Translations under genes and position numbers: made by a program
Assembly: GCF_019457615.1 (NCBI RefSeq)
Contig: NZ_CP080414.1
Coordinates: 2,850,501-2,914,500 of the forward strand
DNA length: 64,000 nucleotides
DNA from: Shewanella zhangzhouensis
GTDB taxonomy: Bacteria > Pseudomonadota > Gammaproteobacteria > Enterobacterales > Shewanellaceae
Direction of reading: 5' to 3'
Shown here: positions 6,574 to 15,176 of the stretch, piece by piece
Layout of the letters: every line of letters starts with the position of its first letter
How positions within the stretch are numbered: the stretch's first letter is position 1
Notes under the pieces: generated by a model
Database searches by the model: none
Told to the model about the DNA's origin: nothing
The model's input: the letters and a program-made list of their open reading frames with translations, nothing else

Positions 6574-8898
6574 ATGATGAAAAACTACAACAGATCACTG
6601 CTGACGATAGCACTCCTCAGTGCTCTGACCCTTACCGCGTGCGGCGACGGTAAAGATGGTCAGGACGGCGCACCTGGTACTCCGGGCACTCCCGGTACCC
6701 CAGGCGAACCTGGTAAACCAGGTACCCCAGCCGGCTCGTTCGTAACCAGTGCAGATAAAGCCGTAGATGTGACTTTCGAAATACTCCCAGCCGACATCAA
6801 TGTGGCTGGCTCAGGTGACTTTGCGATTAAATTTAAAGCCATGGGCAAAAACGCTCAAGGCAGTTCAGTCCCCTTCTCTGGGCTGGACATGGTTTCTCTG
6901 TATTCAATGACCCTGGCGGCCAACAGCTCTGGTAGCGGCGCACCACTGGAATGGGTGAACAATGCCATGGTGCAGGACCTGGGATCTTCCATGTACTGTA
7001 CGCTTACTGGCACCTATAGCTCCCGTGGACAAACCGGTAATGCCTGTACTCTGGTGGAAGATGCCGACGAGCCCGGCACATATACAGGTACCTGGACCCA
7101 TGACGGTGCTGCGCCCATCATGAATCCCAATGATGATCTCAATGCTACCCACCGCCTGTTCCTGCGAGCATACAACGTCAAAGACAGCGGCGGCACTACA
7201 TTGGCTGATAAGGTGCTCTCTGACAGACTGGACTACGTGCCAGCCACGGGTGCCATTGTTGAAGCCACCGGTAAAGACACAGTGACCGACGCAGCCTGTA
7301 TCAGCTGTCACGGCAACGTGGACGGCCGTATTGCCAAAATTGAAGCACACCACAACTATCAAAGTGTGGAAAACTGTATCGCCTGCCACAACCCCGACAA
7401 CCAACCCGATGAAGATCAGCTCGCCGAAGGCTGGCTGTTTGATTTCGGCCCCATGATCCACCGTCTCCACGCCGGACACCATATCAGCGACTTCCTCTCT
7501 GGCGAAGCCAAAGAATACTTCGGTGAACTGGGTTTCCCAGGCGAGCTGCGTGAATGTACCAGCTGTCACAACAACGGTCCTTCCTGGAGCAATAACCTGT
7601 ACCGTCAGGCGTGCGTTGGCTGTCACATCAACGTTAACTTTGAAACCGGTGAAGGCCACTCTGATTTCGACCTGGCACAATCCGACGATACCCAGTGTAA
7701 ATCCTGTCACGCCAGCGGTGCTCTGAGTCCTGCCATGGCTCACAAAGTTGGCAAACGCGCTGAATACGCTGAGCTGTTCAAGATTGAGCCTCAAACTGCC
7801 ACAGTGTCTGATCCAGTGGTTGACGATGGCCAGAAAACCCTGACTGTCAGCGCCAAGATCACCATGAACGGTGCGCCAGTGGCCGATGGCACTGTGCTGA
7901 CCGACTACATGACCAGCACTACCCGTCCACTGCTGATTGGTAATGTGAACTCAGGTGGTTTCGTGAATGGCAACCTGAACCTCAGACTCACCGACAACGC
8001 GGTGCTCTCCGGTGGCGTACTGACCGTGAGTAAAGCCTTCCCTGAAGCATCCCTGACCGGCACTGTGTATGTAACTGCCGAAGTACAGGTCTGTGCGGAT
8101 AAAGGCATGGTTGTTAAGTGCCGTGATGGTGCAGGTGCTGCCATTGAAGGACTGGACTTTGGTGCAGATCATGGTTTGGCCAACGCCGCACCGCTCACCT
8201 ACTTCAATCTGGATGACCCAAGCGGCGCAACTGTTGCAGCCCGTATGGATACCCCAGCACGTATCACTGTGGAAGAAGCCAAGTGTAACAGCTGTCACCA
8301 AAACCTGACCCACGTGAAAGGCACCCACGGTGTGACTGAGTTTACCCAGTGTATGAACTGTCACAATACCTTGGCCGGTACTTCTGGCCACCCAGTGCAG
8401 TACGACACAGGGGAAGTGGATGTCGATGGTAATCGTGTATTCGAAACCATTACCGACATTACCTTCAATAACCGTGACCTCATCACAGTTGCTCACCGCT
8501 TCCACAGCGGTAACTGGGATGCACGCCGTGGTGTACCAGCCATCTACCTTGACAAGAACATGGAGCTGCAAGGCTATCCCGGTGTTGCCACTGACTGCAG
8601 TGCCTGTCACAAAGACGGTGCCCAGTTCTTTGCCAACGACGGTGGCCTGACCTCTGGCAAGCGCGCCATCAAGGTCAGCACCTCTGCTGAAGAGTACATT
8701 ACCCCAGTGGCCGAAGCCTGCCGTACCTGCCACGCTCACTCAGATGGCGCCGCACTGGCCCACTTCAAGAGCAATGGTGCTTACGTTCAGGGTGAACCTG
8801 CTACCACCAGCAATCTGCCGGTAGAAAGCTGCGCCACCTGTCACGCAGAAGGTAAAGCTTACGGTATTGATAAGGTGCACGCAGAGGCCTCTCACTAA
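6574..8898 (+). CDS. Outer-membrane decaheme c-type cytochrome, OmcA/MtrC family
   Basis: 774-aa lipoprotein. The signal peptide ends in the lipobox LTAC (Cys23), so it is probably an outer-membrane lipoprotein. Ten CxxCH motifs are visible in two groups of five: CISCH, CIACH, CTSCH, CVGCH, CKSCH and then CNSCH, CMNCH, CSACH, CRTCH, CATCH. This is the four-domain, two-pentaheme plan of MtrC, MtrF, OmcA and UndA. A VCADKGMVVKC segment before the second group is the CX8C disulfide motif of domain III. A collagen-like Gly-X-Pro stretch follows the lipobox. Members pass electrons to extracellular metals or flavins. No mtrA or mtrB is nearby, so it is a solitary family member. Exact subtype uncertain. 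Confidence 0.93.
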   Translation: MMKNYNRSLLTIALLSALTLTACGDGKDGQDGAPGTPGTPGTPGEPGKPGTPAGSFVTSADKAVDVTFEILPADINVAGSGDFAIKFKAMGKNAQGSSVPFSGLDMVSLYSMTLAANSSGSGAPLEWVNNAMVQDLGSSMYCTLTGTYSSRGQTGNACTLVEDADEPGTYTGTWTHDGAAPIMNPNDDLNATHRLFLRAYNVKDSGGTTLADKVLSDRLDYVPATGAIVEATGKDTVTDAACISCHGNVDGRIAKIEAHHNYQSVENCIACHNPDNQPDEDQLAEGWLFDFGPMIHRLHAGHHISDFLSGEAKEYFGELGFPGELRECTSCHNNGPSWSNNLYRQACVGCHINVNFETGEGHSDFDLAQSDDTQCKSCHASGALSPAMAHKVGKRAEYAELFKIEPQTATVSDPVVDDGQKTLTVSAKITMNGAPVADGTVLTDYMTSTTRPLLIGNVNSGGFVNGNLNLRLTDNAVLSGGVLTVSKAFPEASLTGTVYVTAEVQVCADKGMVVKCRDGAGAAIEGLDFGADHGLANAAPLTYFNLDDPSGATVAARMDTPARITVEEAKCNSCHQNLTHVKGTHGVTEFTQCMNCHNTLAGTSGHPVQYDTGEVDVDGNRVFETITDITFNNRDLITVAHRFHSGNWDARRGVPAIYLDKNMELQGYPGVATDCSACHKDGAQFFANDGGLTSGKRAIKVSTSAEEYITPVAEACRTCHAHSDGAALAHFKSNGAYVQGEPATTSNLPVESCATCHAEGKAYGIDKVHAEASH

Positions 8899-8947
8899 GA
8901 GGGTACCTTAGGGCTGCCCTGCAAAGCCCAGTTCTCTGCAAACCCAT

Positions 8948-8971
8948 CGGGGGCCTTCGGGCCCCCGTTTT
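8948..8971 (+). terminator. Terminator after the decaheme cytochrome
   Basis: CGGGGGCC-TTCG-GGCCCCCG with a following TTTT. Very stable stem with a UUCG tetraloop. Confidence 0.9.
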
Positions 8972-8996
8972 CATTCCTTATTGCTATGGCTGATTG

Positions 8997-9689
8997 CTAA
9001 AGCTGATTACTGTGGCTGAGTTGCAGCGCTTTGAACTCCCTGAGCCTTCTGGCAACAACCACTGGCTCATCATCCAGGGCATCGGCGGGGATATAGAGGT
9101 GATAGCCAAGCTGCTTATCCAGCAGCAGGCAGCGATGACCAAACATCGCCAGTACGCCGCGATACCGCTCTCCATGGGTAAGCAAGGGGGTAAATTCGGC
9201 GCCAAGCTGGGTTTCGAGGGACTCGAGAGTGTCGTCCTGTGCGGCGGCCGTCATCAATAACGGGCGCTGCTCGGATAAGAGCCCGGTGGCGAGCCTGGGG
9301 GAGATACAATCAAGCACCGGATTGATTTTTTTCACTTTAATGCCGATAAAAGGCAGATCCAAACTGTCCAATCCCTGGCTGACGCGGGGCACATCGATGC
9401 GCTGAATGTTCTCCCACCCGAGCCGATATTGCCCTCTGCGGTGAAAAAATACCAATCCCTCGACATCGCCTTTGAGAGACTCTGGAGGTTGCGACACCTT
9501 GGCATACCCCAGCACCAGGCCCACTGCACCGAGAGTGAAGAGCACCAATCCCGGGCCAAACCAGTGTCTGGCGGCGATAAAAATTATCAGCGAAACACAC
9601 AACAGCAGCGCACTTATTACCGTTAAGGTGATGCCGTTGCGCTTGGTGGCCGCGACGATGGAAAAATGTCCGTTGCTTTGCTCTGTCAT
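8997..9689 (-). CDS. Inner-membrane protein of unknown function (DUF2982-like)
   Basis: 230 aa with two hydrophobic helices near residues 19-60 (VISALLLCVSLIIFIAA and LVLFTLGAVGLVLGYA), then a soluble domain of about 165 residues. Size and layout resemble the DUF2982 family of Shewanella and Vibrio, but I recognise this only loosely and know no function. ATG at 9689 overlaps the elyC stop by four bases (ATGA), so the two are translationally coupled. It may act with the ElyC homologue in envelope metabolism; that is inference. Confidence 0.75.
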   Translation of the reverse strand: MTEQSNGHFSIVAATKRNGITLTVISALLLCVSLIIFIAARHWFGPGLVLFTLGAVGLVLGYAKVSQPPESLKGDVEGLVFFHRRGQYRLGWENIQRIDVPRVSQGLDSLDLPFIGIKVKKINPVLDCISPRLATGLLSEQRPLLMTAAAQDDTLESLETQLGAEFTPLLTHGERYRGVLAMFGHRCLLLDKQLGYHLYIPADALDDEPVVVARRLREFKALQLSHSNQL

Positions 9690-10423
9690 GCTCCGTACCT
9701 CAACTCAAACCACAGGGTGCCAACATATTCATGAATGGCCTTTTGCGAACTGTACAAAGCGTCGGCATTAAGTCGCCACCAGGTGGATTGACGCGCGGTA
9801 AAGTCGGTGGGGGCTGCGTCTGCAGTGAGGCCCTCGTGGGCAAACATGGCCATAGCCCTTGGCATATGGGCCGCCGAGGTAACAAGTCTTATGGGCACGT
9901 CCAGCCCCAACGCCTTAATCTGGCGCGCCTCTTCCAGCGTGTCCCTGGCAAGGGGCAAGGCAATTATCTGCGCCTCGAGCACCCCAAGCTCCATCGCTGC
10001 CTGCTTCATCACCTCTGCATGGGCAAAACGATTGTAGTCACTGCGATAGCCGCTCACGATGAGGGTGCAATCCTGTCCCAGTGACATTTGTTTGAGACCT
10101 TCCGTCAGACGGGCAAGCGCCACCGGTGACAACTGCTGCAGTGCGCTGCCCTGGATGGCATCATCATGCCCGGAACCGAGAACCGACACCACGCAATGGC
10201 CCACAATAGGTCTTGGGTTGGCGCTGTAGCGCTGCTCGAGCGGTGTAATCAGCAAATTGCTGCCGAAAGTGGACGATAAAAACACCAGCGCCACGATGGA
10301 AAACATCAGTAGTGACCGTGCCAGAACGCGTCGTCGCCACAGAAAAAGCACCATCAGCAACACCAGCACCAACAGTGGAATGGGCATCACCAGCAGAGAG
10401 AGGATCTTTTTAAGTAAAAACAT
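9686..10423 (-). CDS. elyC: ElyC/SanA-like DUF218 envelope protein
   Basis: 245-aa inner-membrane protein with two N-terminal transmembrane helices and a periplasmic or cytoplasmic DUF218 domain. The domain motifs are visible: VVSVLGSG, TLIVSG, and LVTSAAHMPRAM near the C-terminus. The last matches E. coli ElyC, which affects peptidoglycan and lipid-carrier metabolism. Length is close to ElyC. ATG at 10423. It leads a two-gene unit with the downstream membrane protein. The enzymatic activity of the family is not established. Confidence 0.82.
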   Translation of the reverse strand: MFLLKKILSLLVMPIPLLVLVLLMVLFLWRRRVLARSLLMFSIVALVFLSSTFGSNLLITPLEQRYSANPRPIVGHCVVSVLGSGHDDAIQGSALQQLSPVALARLTEGLKQMSLGQDCTLIVSGYRSDYNRFAHAEVMKQAAMELGVLEAQIIALPLARDTLEEARQIKALGLDVPIRLVTSAAHMPRAMAMFAHEGLTADAAPTDFTARQSTWWRLNADALYSSQKAIHEYVGTLWFELRYGA

Positions 10424-10491
10424 GGATAAATTTTGCCTTAACGCGGATGAGGCAAGAGCTTACCCAAGGAGAGAAGTTGTGGCTACCTGAA

Positions 10492-10529
10492 AAAACGCCT
10501 TGCCGGCATGAAAGCGGACAAGGCGTTTT
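10492..10529 (-). terminator. Bidirectional terminator between mak and elyC
   Basis: AAAACGCCTTG and its complement CAAGGCGTTTT flank a 16-nt loop. A and T tails on both sides allow termination in either direction; here it ends the cysQ-mak transcript. Confidence 0.8.
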
Positions 10530-10562
10530 CTGTGTGATGGATGGGGAGCAGCAATACCCGGA

Positions 10563-11462
10563 TCAGCGCTTTTCCCACAGCCACGCGGCGCCGCGGACAC
10601 CGGAGGAGCAGCCATAGAGGTTTTGTACTACAGGGGTGCGACACTCTCGGCCCACCACATACCTGGGCAGAATGGCTGGCAACCGGGCATAGATAGCCTG
10701 CACATTGGACATGCCGCCGCCAAGCACTATGGCATCGGGGTCGAGCATATTGATCACATGGGCGAGTGCGCGGGCCAACCGGTCCAGATAGCGGTCAAAC
10801 ACTTGATTGGCGAGCGCGTCACCGGCCTCAACCAGAGACATGATCTCCGCGCCATTTTGGGCGGTGCCACCACTGGCCCTGAAATCACGCACAAAGCCAG
10901 TGCCAGAAACAAAGGTCTCGATACAATCTTTGTTGCCGCAAAAGCATTCAGTGGTATTGAACTCATCGGGGCGCATCCAGGGCAAGGGGTTATGGCCCCA
11001 CTCACCACCAATGCCGTTGCCGCCTTCATGCACCCGGCCATCGAAGGCAAGCCCGGCGCCGCAACCTGTGCCTAAAATCGCGCCAAATACCACGCGTTTT
11101 CCGGCAGCGGCGCCATCCACGGCCTCAGACACTGCAAAGCAGTTGGCATCGTTGGCGACCCGCACTTCCCGGTTAAGTAATGCCCCCAGGTCGCGGTCAA
11201 GAGGATGACCATTTATCCAGGTCGAGTTGGCGTTTTTCACCAGCCCGGTATAGGGAGAAATAACGCCGGGAATGCCAATACCAAGGCTACCCTTGGTGCC
11301 CAGCGTGGTCTCGGCTTCATTTACCAGGGTCACCACCGCATTCAGAGTGCCCTGATATTCTCTTGGTGTAGCAATACGCTTGCGGAAAAGCTCACTGCCA
11401 TCTTCTCCCAATGCCACCAGCTCAATCTTGGTGCCACCGAGATCCACCCCCATTCGCATCAT
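10563..11462 (-). CDS. mak: Fructokinase Mak (ROK family)
   Basis: 299-aa ROK sugar kinase that phosphorylates fructose or a related hexose with ATP. The phosphate-binding DLGGTK motif is at the N-terminus. The sugar-site GEWGHNPLPW and the zinc-binding CFCGNKDCIETF follow, and the family ending SSGVRGAAWLW matches E. coli Mak closely. ATG at 11462 has a GGAG site. It lies 27 bp after cysQ, so the two are probably co-transcribed. N-acetylglucosamine or glucose specificity cannot be fully excluded. Confidence 0.88.
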   Translation of the reverse strand: MMRMGVDLGGTKIELVALGEDGSELFRKRIATPREYQGTLNAVVTLVNEAETTLGTKGSLGIGIPGVISPYTGLVKNANSTWINGHPLDRDLGALLNREVRVANDANCFAVSEAVDGAAAGKRVVFGAILGTGCGAGLAFDGRVHEGGNGIGGEWGHNPLPWMRPDEFNTTECFCGNKDCIETFVSGTGFVRDFRASGGTAQNGAEIMSLVEAGDALANQVFDRYLDRLARALAHVINMLDPDAIVLGGGMSNVQAIYARLPAILPRYVVGRECRTPVVQNLYGCSSGVRGAAWLWEKR

Positions 11463-11489
11463 CTGCTTTCTCCACTTCAGCCTGGGCTG

Positions 11490-12281
11490 TTAATCACCGT
11501 TCCACCCCGGCGCAGTTGCCATAAACCAGGGATTAAGAAGCTGTTCTTTTTTGTTGTAAACCAGTGGGTTGGTTTCCCCATACACCACCACTCTGCCCCC
11601 GGCGCTCTCCAGCACCGCCTGAGCGGCTGCCGTATCCCACTCACTGGTTGGCCCCAGTCGGGGATACAGGTCGGCCCGCCCTTCGGCGAGCATACAAAAC
11701 TTAAGCGAGCTGCCAACGCTGAGAAGCTCATGGTCGCCAAGCTCAGCCAGATACCCCGCCATCTCGGCAGACTGATGTGAGCGACTGCCAACCACCACGG
11801 GAACCTCGCGTTTTTGCGCACAGCCCTGCAATGGTTGCTGCTCCCCCTGACGCTCAAGCCAGGCACCGAGTCCATTTGCTCCGAGATAACAGGTATCCAG
11901 CACAGGCGCAAACACCACACCGGCCACGGCAACGCCATCTCTCACCAGTGCAATATTGACGGTAAACTCACCGTTACGCTTGATAAACTCCTTGGTGCCA
12001 TCGAGGGGATCAATAAGGAAGTACTCCTGCCACTGACGGCGGCTTTCCCAATCGATGACAGCCTCTTCGGACAGCACTGGCGTGTGCGGGAAGGCCTCAG
12101 CGAGCTGCTCAATTATCACGGTATGGCTGGCCAAATCAGCGGCAGTCACCGGGCTGTCGTCGCTTTTTTGGGTCACGGCCACGTCATCCTGCCCGTACAC
12201 TGCCATTATGGCCGCACCGGCCTGACGGGCAATCTGCCCCAGTCTATCCAGTGTCGTTTTATCCAATGCCACCAATGTCAT
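11490..12281 (-). CDS. cysQ: 3'(2'),5'-bisphosphate nucleotidase CysQ
   Basis: 263-aa magnesium-dependent phosphatase of the inositol-monophosphatase superfamily. It removes 3'-phosphoadenosine 5'-phosphate formed during sulfate assimilation. The metal-site motif LIDPLDGTKEFI and the C-terminal EWDTAAAQAVLE are visible. The open frame continues 18 codons further up, but ATG at 12281 has a perfect AGGAGG site and a family-like N-terminus (MTLVALDKTTLDRLGQIA). It heads a unit with mak. Confidence 0.92.
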   Translation of the reverse strand: MTLVALDKTTLDRLGQIARQAGAAIMAVYGQDDVAVTQKSDDSPVTAADLASHTVIIEQLAEAFPHTPVLSEEAVIDWESRRQWQEYFLIDPLDGTKEFIKRNGEFTVNIALVRDGVAVAGVVFAPVLDTCYLGANGLGAWLERQGEQQPLQGCAQKREVPVVVGSRSHQSAEMAGYLAELGDHELLSVGSSLKFCMLAEGRADLYPRLGPTSEWDTAAAQAVLESAGGRVVVYGETNPLVYNKKEQLLNPWFMATAPGWNGD

Positions 12282-12518
12282 ACATCCTCCTGCGCTATGC
12301 GGTCCATGATTTTCTGGCCAAGCAAAAGCCGCCATTATGCCATCGGCACCGGGCAGGAAATAATAACAATTTCGTTAAATTCAGTGCCAAAGATACTAAG
12401 GCAGCACCTGCTCTGAGAAAAGGGTTGCCAGTGGCTGTGCATTCGTATTCACGGCAAACACCGGTGCCCGGCCGTCATATCCGGCGGCAAGGTCTGGCAG
12501 CACCATCAAGCTGCGAGT
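12282..12518. other. Intergenic gap between the PHP phosphatase gene and cysQ
   Basis: 237 bp without a credible gene. The cysQ ribosome-binding site is at the low end. I see no clear terminator, repeat or RNA here. Confidence 0.5.
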
Positions 12519-13274
12519 TCAGAGAACCGGCCTGAAATAGTGGATAAGTTCATCGAGGTGTTGATGGCCACGTAGCTGCAGAAAGTGCAGCAACGCCATT
12601 GGGTTCTCATTTAATAGTCGCTGCCGGGGATAATCCGCCGCATCCACAATGGCAAGCGAGCGGTCAAATCCCCCCAAATCAAATGCAACGTGGGCATCTG
12701 ACCCCATGACGAGCTGAGCGTCTAATTTGGCTGCCATCCTGGCAATGGCAAGACAATTCTCTTCACTGCCTTTACGGGATGCTGTAAACGACGAGTTGTT
12801 GATTTCCAGCGCCACATTGCACGCCTTGGCAGCGCCGACTACAGCTTCTATATCGATGGGATATGCCGGATTGCCCGGGTGGGTGATGATATCCACCAGC
12901 CCAGACTCCATAGTGGCAATCATGGCGCGGGTGTGGCTGAGTCTATCGCTTGGCGCAAACACAGGTTCGTGAAAACCTGCCTGCACCAAATCGAGCTCGG
13001 ACAGATACTCACCGAAATAATCGATTTCGCCCTTTTCATTCATGATATTGGCTTCGATACCCCGCAGAATTCCCACTCCATGCCAAACCCGCGGCAGCAC
13101 GCGTAAATTCACAAAATGCCAGAAATGCGGTGCATCTTTCATGGCCGGGCCATGATCCGTGGTGGCAAAGAGACGAATGCCCTTTTCCTTCGCCACTGCC
13201 AGATAATCATGGATGGTACTGTAGGCATGGGTGGATGCCACTGTGTGGGTATGGGTATCGACCGGAAACTGCAT
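12519..13274 (-). CDS. YcdX-type PHP-domain phosphatase
   Basis: 251-aa member of the PHP metallo-phosphoesterase family, most similar in motif order to E. coli YcdX, a trinuclear-zinc phosphatase. The metal ligands are visible along the chain: DTHTHTVAS, TTDHGPAM, GIEANI, HPGNP and GSDAH. ATG at 13274 has a strong GAGGAGGA site. Substrate is unknown for the family. It is upstream of cysQ, but a 237-bp gap makes co-transcription uncertain. Confidence 0.9.
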   Translation of the reverse strand: MQFPVDTHTHTVASTHAYSTIHDYLAVAKEKGIRLFATTDHGPAMKDAPHFWHFVNLRVLPRVWHGVGILRGIEANIMNEKGEIDYFGEYLSELDLVQAGFHEPVFAPSDRLSHTRAMIATMESGLVDIITHPGNPAYPIDIEAVVGAAKACNVALEINNSSFTASRKGSEENCLAIARMAAKLDAQLVMGSDAHVAFDLGGFDRSLAIVDAADYPRQRLLNENPMALLHFLQLRGHQHLDELIHYFRPVL

Positions 13275-13545
13275 AGATTCCTCCTCAGCATCTTTTGGAC
13301 CACTCTAACAGCGTTTTGCAGTGACTTTCGAGACACCAGCCATTTTTTACTGCGTGGCTTTTGTTCATGAAGCCAACATAACAACAGCCTGGTGTCTAAA
13401 TTAACGACAATCTCAATAGCGCGCCCCAACAGCGCAAACGGCAACAGGACACATATGCCCTTGTCAACAGACAATAAAGTCAGCTTCACCCTGAGTTTTG
13501 TATCTTGTATGCTGGTTGGCACTGTGTTTTAACCCTGAAGCTGCC

Positions 13546-14073
13546 ATGAAATTACCCCAACTCCTATCCGGATTCTTACTGACACTGCCCTTGCTGGCCT
13601 GTTCTCAGGCTGAAGCTCCAGCTCAAGCAGAAGCTCCACTAGAGACCGAAGCTTTGCAAGCAGCAACGCCATCGTCAGATAAAGGGACTACCTCCGTAAA
13701 GCCACAGAACGACTATGCCAAAGATGCCCTGCCCGTTGGTGACAGCAGCCGCACCTCCCTGGATTGGCCCGGCAGCTATGAAGGTGTGGTCCCCTGCGCC
13801 AGTTGTGAAGGCATCAACACCCGCCTGGTAATCAATGGTGATGGCACTTATCTGCTCGAGACTCAGTATCTGGGTGAGCAAGAAGCCGGAGCCGAGCCCA
13901 AGGTATTTGAAGAGCGTGGCACCTTCACATGGAACACCAGCGGCGGCGCCATTCAGCTTGAGAGCGGCGCCTGGTATCAGGTAGGTGAAAACCAGCTGTT
14001 TATGCTGGACCGTGACGGCAAGCGCATCACGGGCGCCCTTGCTGACCACTATCGCCTCGGCAAACAGCTGTAA
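13546..14073 (+). CDS. nlpE: NlpE-like outer-membrane lipoprotein
   Basis: 175 aa. The signal peptide ends in lipobox LLAC with Cys19. A low-complexity Ala/Glu/Pro linker runs to about residue 60. The NlpE N-terminal domain follows: YEGVVPCASCEGINT with its CxxC pair, then beta-strands (RLVINGDGTYLLETQY). NlpE senses surface contact and envelope stress and signals to Cpx. This protein has only the N-terminal domain, as in many short NlpE homologues. The frame stays open upstream of ATG 13546, but the signal peptide fixes the start. No cpx genes are nearby. Confidence 0.85.
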   Translation: MKLPQLLSGFLLTLPLLACSQAEAPAQAEAPLETEALQAATPSSDKGTTSVKPQNDYAKDALPVGDSSRTSLDWPGSYEGVVPCASCEGINTRLVINGDGTYLLETQYLGEQEAGAEPKVFEERGTFTWNTSGGAIQLESGAWYQVGENQLFMLDRDGKRITGALADHYRLGKQL

Positions 14074-14090
14074 GGCTGTGGCCAAGAAGC

Positions 14091-14117
14091 AAAAACGCGC
14101 CCAGAGGCGCGTTTTTT
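14091..14117. terminator. Bidirectional terminator between nlpE and the polysaccharide locus
   Basis: AAAAACGCGCC-CAGA-GGCGCGTTTTT. It serves the plus-strand nlpE gene and also ends the long minus-strand polysaccharide locus. Confidence 0.9.
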
Positions 14118-14128
14118 ATGTGGGTGGT

Positions 14129-15148
14129 TCAGGGACGAAAGTAGCCCAAGTACCAGTCAGCAAAGGCCTTTACCCCCTCTTCAATTGCGACCTTCGGGCG
14201 TACGCCGGTGATCGCAAACAAGTCCTCAGTATCCGCCCAGGTGGCTTTCACATCGCCATCCTGCATCGGCAAAAACTGCTTGATAGCCTTACGGCCGAGG
14301 GCATTTTCGAGGGTTTCAATAAAGTGCATCAAAGACACAGGGCTGCCGTGGCCGATATTGAGCACCCGGTACGGCGCTGAACTTTCCGAGCTTTTACCGC
14401 TTTCCACCGACCAATCGGGCGACTCACTCGGCGGCAGCGGCAACACACCCACCACCCCTTCAATGATATCGTCGATAAAGGTAAAGTCGCGGCTCATATC
14501 GCCCTGATTAAACACCTTGATGGGCTCACCCGCCATGATGGCCCTGGCGAACAGCATGGGCGCCATATCCGGCCTGCCCCAGGGGCCATAGACGGTAAAA
14601 AACCTCAAGCCTGTGCAGGGCACGCCATAAAGGTGGGCGTAACTGTGTGACATCAGCTCGTTGGCTTTTTTGGTGGCCGCGTAGAGGGACACCGGATGGT
14701 CGACAGAGTCACTGGTGGCAAAGGGCAGCTTTTTATTCAGCCCGTAAACTGAACTTGAGGAAGCATACACCAGATGCTTTACCCCGCTTTGGCGGCACCC
14801 CTCGAGAATATTGAGGTGCCCCACCAAATTGGCATCGGCATAGGCATGGGGATTATCGATGGAGTAGCGCACCCCGGCCTGAGCACCAAGATGCAGCACC
14901 CAATCGGGCTTTAAGGTATCGAAAAGCGTTGCAATCGCCCCGCGGTCGGCAAGCTCCATTTTCTGAAACTGAAAGTAGGGATGAGATTCCAGAGCGGCCA
15001 ACCTCGCCTGCTTCAATGAGACATCGTAGTAATCATTAAGATTATCGATGCCATACACCTGATGCCCCTCGGCAAGCAGCCTGTTGCATGCGGCAGCGCC
15101 GATAAAGCCCGCAGCCCCTGTTACCAACACTTTCATGGAGTGGATCAC
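14129..15148 (-). CDS. UDP-glucuronate 4-epimerase-like NAD-dependent epimerase
   Basis: 339-aa extended SDR enzyme that most likely converts UDP-glucuronate to UDP-galacturonate. The Rossmann motif TGAAGFIG, the GIDNLNDYYDVSLKQARL segment typical of this subfamily, and VSLYAATKKANE with the catalytic Tyr-Lys are visible. It follows ugd, which makes UDP-glucuronate, and that supports the substrate. I chose GTG at 15148 because AAGGGG lies six bases before it; the conserved MKVLVTG start at 15136 is the alternative. Last gene of the minus-strand locus. A serine-rich patch near residue 240 is unusual. Confidence 0.88.
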   Translation of the reverse strand: MIHSMKVLVTGAAGFIGAAACNRLLAEGHQVYGIDNLNDYYDVSLKQARLAALESHPYFQFQKMELADRGAIATLFDTLKPDWVLHLGAQAGVRYSIDNPHAYADANLVGHLNILEGCRQSGVKHLVYASSSSVYGLNKKLPFATSDSVDHPVSLYAATKKANELMSHSYAHLYGVPCTGLRFFTVYGPWGRPDMAPMLFARAIMAGEPIKVFNQGDMSRDFTFIDDIIEGVVGVLPLPPSESPDWSVESGKSSESSAPYRVLNIGHGSPVSLMHFIETLENALGRKAIKQFLPMQDGDVKATWADTEDLFAITGVRPKVAIEEGVKAFADWYLGYFRP

Positions 15149-15176
15149 TTAATTCCCCTTACACTGCCATAAATCA

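Noticed and set aside
6904..7794. 296-aa ORF opposite the decaheme cytochrome
   Set aside because: Antisense shadow; the sense frame has ten CxxCH motifs and a lipoprotein signal.
7951..8739. 262-aa ORF opposite the cytochrome C-terminal half
   Set aside because: Antisense shadow of the same gene, with low-complexity Val/Thr/Gly composition.
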